Program-made: the position numbers and the translations under genes
Source of the DNA: Candidatus Mesolinea sp.
Lineage (GTDB): Bacteria; Chloroflexota; Anaerolineae; Anaerolineales; Anaerolineaceae
DNA: 15,896 nucleotides
Direction of reading: 5' to 3'
Assembly: GCA_003499715.1 (NCBI GenBank)
Contig: DNSH01000035.1
Span: forward strand, 1 to 15,896
In this document: piece after piece, positions 1 through 5,717 of the stretch
How the letters are laid out: the number at the start of each line of letters is the position of its first letter
Numbering within the stretch: position 1 is the first letter of the stretch
The notes under the pieces: generated by a model
Databases searched by the model: none
What the model was told of the DNA's origin: nothing
What the model saw: only the letters and a program-made list of their open reading frames with translations

Positions 1-1
1 A

Positions 2-526
2 GTAGATACAAAATGGACATCTAGGCTGGTACTCTCCGCTGATGCTAAACTTCTTCAGAATTTGATGAAGTTCATCAGCCATTCTTGCGATTCATGGTAT
101 TGGCTGATTGGTCTGGGCTTGATTGGGTTGCTGGGCGAGTCAGAAACGCACCTTCTAGCAGCTTTTTGGGCTTGTGCAATCTTGAGCATGGCAGGGGTGG
201 TATTCCTGATTAAAGCGCTCTTCCGCAGGCCGCGGCCTGAAGGGGAATGGGGTAAAATCTATCGCATTGCTGATCCGCATTCATTCCCTTCAGGGCATGC
301 TGCCCGCGCAATGATGTTAGCTGTGCTCTCGATTCAAACGAGCTCTGGATGGGTGATCGCAATTTTCTTTTTATGGGCTGTGTTGGTTGGTCTTTCTCGG
401 ATTACGCTCAAGCTGCATTATCTTTTAGATGTTATTGCTGGTTGGTTATTGGGCGCAGCAGGAGGATTGCTTGCGCTGCAGCTTTACCCTTGGTTTACAC
501 AAATCATAAAGGCTTTGCTGAACTAA
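2..526 (+). CDS. PAP2-family membrane phosphatase, 5' end outside window
   Basis: Membrane phosphatase of the PAP2 / undecaprenyl-pyrophosphatase-like superfamily, which removes phosphate from lipid phosphates or diphosphates. All three signature motifs are visible: K-x6-RP at about bases 212-238, PSGH at 287-298, and SR-x5-H-x3-D at 395-430. These supply the phosphate-binding Arg/Lys and the two catalytic His. Hydrophobic stretches flank the motifs, giving about four to five membrane segments. A TTG/ATG pair at 62-67 could act as a start. However, the same frame stays open back to base 2 without a stop, and the upstream residues (around DAKLLQNL) look like the usual segment before the first helix, so I treat the gene as truncated by the window edge. 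The substrate cannot be told: a lipid-carrier diphosphate or another phospholipid phosphate are both possible. It converges on the GH13 gene. Confidence 0.88.
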   Translation, partial: VDTKWTSRLVLSADAKLLQNLMKFISHSCDSWYWLIGLGLIGLLGESETHLLAAFWACAILSMAGVVFLIKALFRRPRPEGEWGKIYRIADPHSFPSGHAARAMMLAVLSIQTSSGWVIAIFFLWAVLVGLSRITLKLHYLLDVIAGWLLGAAGGLLALQLYPWFTQIIKALLN

Positions 527-546
527 CCCACAGCAAAGCCTTTTAT
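509..546 (+). terminator. Rho-independent terminator shared by convergent genes
   Basis: A perfect 12-bp stem (509-520 with 531-542) has a 10-base loop that contains the stop codon of the phosphatase gene (524-526), and is followed by TTAT. The arms are symmetric and flanked by A-rich sequence on the left, so the hairpin may also stop minus-strand transcripts leaving the GH13 gene, which ends at 566. Confidence 0.8.
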
Positions 547-565
547 CGATCTACAAGTAAAGAAA

Positions 566-2017
566 CTAAGCGAGAATCACCGCGCTCATTGAGGGAAGCG
601 TCAGATTGTTAATTTTACCGGATTGGATGGTGACCTGTGTTGAGCCTAACTGATCCTGTAATACAGCCCCATCCGGAATTAGCTCCTTCAGTTCGATATC
701 CAAAGTTTGGGAGCTGCTTTCCAGATTTATCGCGACGATTACGCTATCATGCTCATCTTGGCGCATATAAACTAGTAAATTGCTATTGGCAAGCAAGGTT
801 TGGTAAGTTCCGGTGCGCAGCGCGGGGATAGCATGGCGCAGCAGGACCAACTCGCGGATTTTATCGTGAAGCTGCTGATTCCACTCGAGTTTATCCCAGG
901 GAAAAGCTTTGCGACAATCTGGATCGCGCCCGCCGGTCAGTCCTATTTCATCACCATAGTAAATGCATGGTGCACCGGGGTAAGTAAGTGTGAAGAGGTA
1001 AGCAAGGTAAAGACGCTGCTGATCCTCATGTACCAAGCTCAAGAAGCGGGGCATATCGTGGCTATCCAGAAGGTTAAGCTGTGCTTGTGCAAATTCGTTG
1101 GGATAGATGGTCAGCAGTTCCTGCGTGCGTTCGGCAAACTTAACTGCATCCATAGCTTCGGGTGTTGGTAGGCCCATCATGCCCTTTGCTAGTTCGGCGT
1201 CGATGCGGCTTCCGCCAAAGAAGGAAACACAGGCATGAGTGAGTTGATAATTCATAACACCATCGAACATATCGCCCGCTAACCAATGCCGAGCCTCGGA
1301 TGGAATCTCACCCACGATGTATGCCTCGGGGTTGGCTGTCTTGACCACCTCGCGAAATTCCCGCCAGAAATTGTCATCTTTGATTTCGAAGGGAACATCT
1401 AAGCGCCAGCCATCCGCGCCTTGCTCTATCCAATAGCGTGCCACGTTGAAGATAAACTTGCGCACCTGTGGGTTTGCGTGGTTAAGTTGGGGCATAGGCG
1501 GATAGCCCCACCAACAATCATAATTTGCTGAAGTGGAGTAGGCATTGAGCGGAAAACGGTGAATCTTGAACCAGTCAATATACGGCGATTTGGGTCCAAC
1601 CTCTAAGATGTGATTGAATGGGTAAAAGCCTCGCCCCACATGATTGAACACGCCATCCAAGACCACGCGGATGTTACGCTTGTGGGCTTCTGCCAGTAGT
1701 TGTGTAAAAGCTTGATTGCCCCCCAGAAGCGGGTCCACTTGGTAATAATCATGGGTGTTGTAGCGGTGGTTGGAGGCAGCTTGAAAGATAGGGTTGAAGT
1801 AGATTGCATTGATACCTAAATCTTCAAGGTAATCCAGCTTCTCCCGCACGCCAATTAAATCGCCACCTTTGAAGCCGTCTGGAGTGGGTGCACTTTCCCA
1901 TGGCTCGAAATTGCCCGGTTTTTCCACACTTGCGCTCCAAGCAAAACGATCGGGAAAAATCTGGTAAAAAACAGCATTTTTTACCCAATCAGGGGTATGG
2001 TTAAGTTCTGCAGACAT
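566..2017 (-). CDS. GH13 alpha-amylase family enzyme (neopullulanase / cyclomaltodextrinase-like)
   Basis: Glycoside hydrolase family 13 enzyme of 483 aa, cleaving alpha-1,4 (and probably some alpha-1,6) glucosidic bonds in maltodextrins, cyclodextrins or pullulan fragments. The TIM-barrel motifs are in order: region I DGVFNH (121-126), a MPQLN motif (175-179, close to the MPKLN fingerprint of the neopullulanase subfamily), region II GWRLDV with nucleophile D207, region III VGEI with acid/base E237, and region IV LLDSHD with D321. A short C-terminal beta domain follows (about 405-483). There is no signal peptide, so it should be cytoplasmic. The N-terminal starch-binding domain usual in this subfamily (family members about 580-600 aa) is absent; the protein begins directly at the barrel (AVFYQIFPDRF). 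The ATG at 2017 has AAGGAG four bases upstream. It may degrade oligosaccharides imported by a transporter such as that implied by the solute-binding lipoprotein on the other side of selC; that link is inference. Exact specificity is not predictable. Confidence 0.93.
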   Translation of the reverse strand: MSAELNHTPDWVKNAVFYQIFPDRFAWSASVEKPGNFEPWESAPTPDGFKGGDLIGVREKLDYLEDLGINAIYFNPIFQAASNHRYNTHDYYQVDPLLGGNQAFTQLLAEAHKRNIRVVLDGVFNHVGRGFYPFNHILEVGPKSPYIDWFKIHRFPLNAYSTSANYDCWWGYPPMPQLNHANPQVRKFIFNVARYWIEQGADGWRLDVPFEIKDDNFWREFREVVKTANPEAYIVGEIPSEARHWLAGDMFDGVMNYQLTHACVSFFGGSRIDAELAKGMMGLPTPEAMDAVKFAERTQELLTIYPNEFAQAQLNLLDSHDMPRFLSLVHEDQQRLYLAYLFTLTYPGAPCIYYGDEIGLTGGRDPDCRKAFPWDKLEWNQQLHDKIRELVLLRHAIPALRTGTYQTLLANSNLLVYMRQDEHDSVIVAINLESSSQTLDIELKELIPDGAVLQDQLGSTQVTIQSGKINNLTLPSMSAVILA

Positions 2018-2051
2018 AAATCTCCTTAATTACTATGATTTCTGGGTTTGG

Positions 2052-2080
2052 ATTATACAATATTCGCAATGATTTTTCAC
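2052..2080 (-). promoter_or_regulatory. Probable sigma70 promoter of the GH13 gene
   Basis: On the minus strand, a perfect -10 box TATAAT (2057-2052) sits 17 bases after a -35-like GTGAAA (2080-2075, four of six consensus). The predicted start of transcription is near 2045, giving a leader of about 27 bases before the ATG at 2017. Confidence 0.6.
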
Positions 2081-2152
2081 GGTAAAGGATATTGATTAGG
2101 CAAGTTTAAATATCAAACATAGCACCTTACCTAATACGGATGAAAGTCCAGC

Positions 2153-2182
2153 TTGACAAGCCTCTTTCATTTCGGATATGCT
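2153..2182 (+). promoter_or_regulatory. Probable sigma70 promoter of selC
   Basis: A perfect -35 box TTGACA (2153-2158) and a -10-like TATGCT (2177-2182, four of six consensus) are separated by 18 bases. The expected transcription start is about base 2189, within a base or two of the mature tRNA 5' end. The transcript would therefore need little or no 5' trimming. Confidence 0.65.
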
Positions 2183-2189
2183 TAGCGAT

Positions 2190-2283
2190 GGGAATGGTTA
2201 GGTCCCGGTGGGCTTCCTGGTCTTCAAAATCAGTGTCGGGTCGCGTTGCGAGCCGGGGTGGGTTCGACTCCCATCCATTCCCG
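2190..2283 (+). tRNA. selC: tRNA-Sec (selenocysteine), anticodon TCA
   Basis: Selenocysteine tRNA, which is charged with Ser, converted to Sec by SelA and delivered to in-frame UGA codons by SelB. The fold matches the bacterial tRNA-Sec plan arm by arm. There is an 8-bp acceptor stem (2190-2197 with 2275-2282) and discriminator G2283. The 6-bp D stem (2200-2205 with 2210-2215) has a four-base loop. The anticodon stem (2217-2221 with 2229-2233) carries loop CTTCAAA, with TCA at 2224-2226. The long variable arm (2237-2255) has seven pairs and one G-G mismatch. The 5-bp T stem (2258-2262 with 2270-2274) has loop TTCGACT. This 8+5 architecture and the long D stem exclude an ordinary Ser or suppressor tRNA. 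CCA is not encoded; a short TTTT follows. No selA, selB or selD gene and no obvious UGA-containing selenoprotein gene lies in the window. Confidence 0.95.
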
Positions 2284-2306
2284 TTTTGATTCGAGCGTTG
2301 ACGAAT

Positions 2307-3743
2307 ATGCGGAAAACTAGTTTATCTACAATCCTTTTTGTAGTGTTGGTAAGCTTTAGCTTAGCAGCTTGTCAGGGCATACCACCTTCTCCCATGCCCA
2401 CAGCAGGCACATCTCAGCCGCAAGCCACTGCAACACCAGCTATTCCTACACCGACAGCTACGTTAACTTCAACCCCCACGCCTCCTTGGCCGACCATTGA
2501 GCCGGTCGATGAGAACGCGCTGGCGGGCTTGGAACTCACGGTTCTGCATCCGTGGATTAATGAAGCCAAAACAAGCTTTGAAAGCTTAGTGGCGGAGTTC
2601 AATCGCATGAATGCCTGGGGAATTAACGTGACACCCGTGGGCGCAGGGGGCATCGAAGATGTCGGTGATAAGTTAGCTGAGAATGGGATGAAAACCAACC
2701 TCGCCATCGCCCATGGGTACGACTTAGCATTGCTTACCTCAACTGGCGAATTGGCTAACTTGGGGCCTTACTTGTACGATGAAGATTATGGCATCAGCAC
2801 GGAATATGCGCCTGATTCAGCTTTTTATCAACTCTCGCCGTTAGCTACTTATCAAGAGTATTGGGGTTACCTACCCATTGCCTACCAACCAGGAGTGCTG
2901 GTGTATAACCAAAGTTGGGCACGCGAATTAGGATTCAACCAAGCACCCCGCTCACCTGGAGAACTAGCAGCGCAGATGCTGCCAGCTGCAGCTGAAAAGC
3001 TGCAAGATAACGATATTTACAATAACGGCACCGGCGGTATGTGGGTATCCAATTCTCCTATTGCTGCACTGAGTTGGTACCGCGCTTTTTACGGCAAATT
3101 CGACCCAGCAAAGCCTGTGCTGAGTTTTAACGATCAAGCAGGCAGCCAGAGTTTTACTTTCCTCAAGCAGCTGTTTAACGAAGACGGCTCCTGGGTTGGG
3201 CTCCAAGAGGTGCCATATGAGTACTTTGCGGCGCGCTTAGCTCTGGCTTATGAGGGTACATTAGATGACATCCTCATTCAGGAGGGCTACCAGAGGCGCG
3301 TTGATTCTGAGGACAAGTGGCTCGCCTTGCCTTACCCTACCCCGGATAGCATGGGAAGCCTTTCACTGGAGACAGTCTCCATTGGCATAGCAAAAGAGAC
3401 GCCGGCAGAGCAGTTAGGCAGCTGGCTTTTTGCCCGCTGGCTATTAACTCAAAAGGCACAGGAACGTTTAGTTCATATTCACGGCTATTGGCCCGTGACA
3501 GACGACCCGCAAGATGTGGCACCGGACTATGCTAAAGCGCACCCAGCTTGGGCGAGTGCTTTGTTGGAAGATGTTAGGCTTACCCTTGCTCCGGAAGCCC
3601 AAAATTGGGCTTATGGACGCTTGATTTTACAGGATGCTGTGCGCCGTATGTATGCGCTGGATGAAGAATACATCCCTACGGTATTGGAGATGTTGGATAG
3701 CACTTTGCAGGAGTTGACAGGAGAAAACTTGAATGAACCATAA
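2307..3743 (+). CDS. Extracellular solute-binding lipoprotein (ABC sugar-binding type, family 1)
   Basis: Substrate-binding lipoprotein of about 478 aa, probably feeding an ABC importer for sugars or oligosaccharides. The N terminus is a typical lipoprotein signal: MRK, a hydrophobic core, and lipobox LAAC with acylated C22. A Thr/Pro/Ala-rich linker (about 25-65) spaces the protein from the membrane. The rest resembles family-1 binding proteins: an early helix with a V-AEFN pattern, the WGYLPIAYQPGVLVYN segment, and a C-terminal helical end. I chose the ATG at 2307 because it begins the signal peptide; the frame stays open to 2208, but that point is inside selC. No strong Shine-Dalgarno is visible. 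Its 3' end overlaps rnhA by 11 bases. No permease or ATPase gene is nearby, so partner and ligand are unknown. It starts only 23 bases after selC without a clear terminator and may be co-transcribed with it. Confidence 0.85.
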   Translation: MRKTSLSTILFVVLVSFSLAACQGIPPSPMPTAGTSQPQATATPAIPTPTATLTSTPTPPWPTIEPVDENALAGLELTVLHPWINEAKTSFESLVAEFNRMNAWGINVTPVGAGGIEDVGDKLAENGMKTNLAIAHGYDLALLTSTGELANLGPYLYDEDYGISTEYAPDSAFYQLSPLATYQEYWGYLPIAYQPGVLVYNQSWARELGFNQAPRSPGELAAQMLPAAAEKLQDNDIYNNGTGGMWVSNSPIAALSWYRAFYGKFDPAKPVLSFNDQAGSQSFTFLKQLFNEDGSWVGLQEVPYEYFAARLALAYEGTLDDILIQEGYQRRVDSEDKWLALPYPTPDSMGSLSLETVSIGIAKETPAEQLGSWLFARWLLTQKAQERLVHIHGYWPVTDDPQDVAPDYAKAHPAWASALLEDVRLTLAPEAQNWAYGRLILQDAVRRMYALDEEYIPTVLEMLDSTLQELTGENLNEP

Positions 3744-4170
3744 ACCGGTTGTGGAGATCTATTCTGATGGCGCTTGCAGCGGTAATCCAGGCCCTGGCGG
3801 CTGGGCAGCTGTAATCCTGACGGACGGCAAGCACACTGAGCTCAGCGGCGGCGAAAAGGAAACCACCAACAACCGAATGGAAATTATGGCTGCTTTGAAC
3901 GCCTTACGCGCACTCAAACAACCATCCCAAGTCACTTTTTATACCGATTCGAGTTATCTGCTCAATGGTGCAACTGCTTGGCTGCCCGAATGGAAACAGC
4001 GGAATTGGAAACGAAAAAAAGGCAAATTAGCGAACATCGACCTGTGGCAAGAGCTGGATCGCGAGCTGAGCCGGCATGAGGTGAAATGGGTATGGGTGCG
4101 CGGGCATGCGGGCAACACCCTGAATGAGTACGTCGATCAAATGGCACGAGCTGCTATCCCAAGTCATTAA
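3733..4170 (+). CDS. rnhA: Ribonuclease HI
   Basis: RNase HI of 145 aa, close to the normal family length; it cuts the RNA strand of RNA-DNA hybrids in the cytoplasm (R-loops, primers). The DEDD metal-binding set is complete: D12 in SDGACSGNPGPGG, E50 in NNRMEI, D72 in YTDSSY, and D135, together with H125 in the flexible VRGHAGN loop. The basic protrusion is present (WKQRNWKRKKGK, 87-98). The ATG at 3733 lies inside the end of the lipoprotein gene and is preceded by AGGAG about nine bases upstream, so translation is probably coupled. The last motif reads NEYVDQMA, where the common form is NE-x-AD-x-LA, a mild variation. Housekeeping gene; no functional relation to its neighbours is evident. 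Confidence 0.97.
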   Translation: MNHKPVVEIYSDGACSGNPGPGGWAAVILTDGKHTELSGGEKETTNNRMEIMAALNALRALKQPSQVTFYTDSSYLLNGATAWLPEWKQRNWKRKKGKLANIDLWQELDRELSRHEVKWVWVRGHAGNTLNEYVDQMARAAIPSH

Positions 4171-4251
4171 TTCTTTAAAATCCCCTTCTTTAGCATATTT
4201 TGATATACTTTGGCATTATCTGATTAATCAAGCAGTTATAGGATCTTCAAT

Positions 4252-5697
4252 TTGGATAGTTATTTTAATGCTCGTGATGAGGCTTATCAGAGGTTCACAC
4301 GTGAACGCAAAGCGCTGTGGGATCGCATTGCCGCCAAAGAAGCGAAAAAGGTTCGCTGGAGCTCGTACTACCACCGCCGGCTGAATAGAACTTATCACTT
4401 TATCATTCCCCAAGGAAGCACCATATTAGAAGTGGGTTGTGGCAGGGGCGATTTACTGGCTTTTTTGAAACCATCAGTTGGCGTGGGGGTGGACTTTTCG
4501 GAAGGTATGCTCGCTGCAGCAAAAGAAATGCACCCAGAATGCGAATTTTTTTGCGCAGACGCCCATGCCCTGCCAGATCTCGGTAGGCAGTTTGACTTCA
4601 TCATCCTCTCGGACTTGGTCAATGACGTTTGGGATGTGCAGACCGTTTTGGCTCAGCTAAAGCCTTATTGCACATCGAAAACCCGCTTAGTGATCAACTT
4701 CTATAACCGTTTGTGGGAGTTCCCGCTTAAGGTAGCGCAAGCCCTGCATATGGCTACGCCGCTGTTGGACCAAAACTGGCTCACCCAGCAGGATATGCGC
4801 AACCTACTACAACTCTGCGATTACGAGGTTGTGCGTACCTCATCGGAAGTGCTGTTTCCCTTCTACTTTCCCTTGCTTAGCGGACTGTTTAATCGTGTTT
4901 TAGCACGGTTGACTTTATTTAAGGCTTTGTGTATGACGAATGTCCTTGTCGCTCGCCCACGTGGAGGGTTGCGCGAGGATAAACCCTCAGTTTCAGTGGT
5001 GATTGCCGCCCGAAACGAAGCCGGTAACATTGCCCAAATATTCGATCGCGTGCCAGAGATGGGCAGCTCAACGGAGCTGATTTTTGTGGAAGGGCACTCG
5101 AAGGATAATACCTACGAGGTCATCGAGGATATCGCTGCACAATCTAATCGCTCGGTACAATACCTTAAGCAAGAGGGAACAGGTAAGGGTGACGCTATTC
5201 GCTTAGGTTTTCAGCATGCCCAAGGCGATGTGCTCATGATTTTGGATGCTGACCTGACTGTACCTCCGGAAGATCTGCCCCGCTTTTATGACGCGTTGAT
5301 TTGGAACCATGGAGAATTTATTAACGGGGTGCGCTTGGTATACCCGATGGAAAAGCAAGCCATGCGTCCATTCAATACACTTGGCAATAAATTTTTCAGC
5401 ACAGCATTCTCCTGGCTGTTAGGGCAGAGCATTAAAGATACCCTATGCGGCACCAAAGTGCTTTGGCGGGAAGATTACGAAAAAATCGCTGCTAACCGTG
5501 CTTTCTTTGGTGATTTTGATCCCTTTGGGGATTTTGATCTCATTTTTGGCGCTGCAAAGTTGAACTTAAAAATTGTGGACCTGCCGATCCGTTACCGCGA
5601 GCGCACTTACGGCACAACGAATATCCAACGATGGAAGCATGGTTTGTTACTTCTGCGCATGCTTTGGGTGGCGGCGGTGCGCCTCAAATTTGTGTAG
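4252..5697 (+). CDS. Bifunctional SAM-dependent methyltransferase / family 2 glycosyltransferase
   Basis: Fusion protein of 481 aa. The N-terminal half (about 40-235) is a class I methyltransferase: SAM-binding motif I ILEVGCGRGD (58-67), acidic residue D81 in GVDFSEGM, D103 in the CADAHAL segment, and the post-motif FDFIILSDL. The C-terminal half (about 245-481) is a GT-A family 2 glycosyltransferase of the dolichol-phosphate-mannose-synthase type: VSVVIAARNEAGNI (247-260), an EGHSKDNT stretch, GTGKGDAIRLGF (309-320), the metal/nucleotide-binding DAD (332-334) and a late RYRERTYG segment. It probably transfers a sugar to a lipid carrier or glycan that is also methylated; the acceptor is unknown. 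The frame is closed by a TAA at 4225 and contains no ATG before the conserved region. The start is therefore taken as TTG 4252, with AGGA eight bases upstream. A -10-like TATACT lies at 4204-4209. No transmembrane anchor is evident at the C terminus. Confidence 0.9.
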   Translation: MDSYFNARDEAYQRFTRERKALWDRIAAKEAKKVRWSSYYHRRLNRTYHFIIPQGSTILEVGCGRGDLLAFLKPSVGVGVDFSEGMLAAAKEMHPECEFFCADAHALPDLGRQFDFIILSDLVNDVWDVQTVLAQLKPYCTSKTRLVINFYNRLWEFPLKVAQALHMATPLLDQNWLTQQDMRNLLQLCDYEVVRTSSEVLFPFYFPLLSGLFNRVLARLTLFKALCMTNVLVARPRGGLREDKPSVSVVIAARNEAGNIAQIFDRVPEMGSSTELIFVEGHSKDNTYEVIEDIAAQSNRSVQYLKQEGTGKGDAIRLGFQHAQGDVLMILDADLTVPPEDLPRFYDALIWNHGEFINGVRLVYPMEKQAMRPFNTLGNKFFSTAFSWLLGQSIKDTLCGTKVLWREDYEKIAANRAFFGDFDPFGDFDLIFGAAKLNLKIVDLPIRYRERTYGTTNIQRWKHGLLLLRMLWVAAVRLKFV

Positions 5698-5717
5698 GTC
5701 TTTCTTATAGCTACGGA

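Noticed and set aside
637..1171. Plus-strand open frames opposite the GH13 gene
   Set aside because: Antisense shadows of a gene with complete catalytic motifs; no independent support.
2190..2283. Integration site of a mobile island at selC
   Set aside because: tRNA-Sec genes are known insertion sites, but no integrase, direct repeat of the tRNA 3' end or mobile gene follows here.
2208..2306. Upstream extension of the lipoprotein reading frame to a GTG at 2208
   Set aside because: It lies within the selC gene, and the signal peptide with lipobox clearly begins at ATG 2307.
4204..4209. TATACT as promoter of the methyltransferase-GT2 gene
   Set aside because: No matching -35 box at proper distance; mentioned only as a possibility in the gene entry.
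2284..5697. A selenoprotein gene next to selC
   Set aside because: The genes here end in normal contexts, and I saw no conserved domain interrupted by an in-frame TGA.
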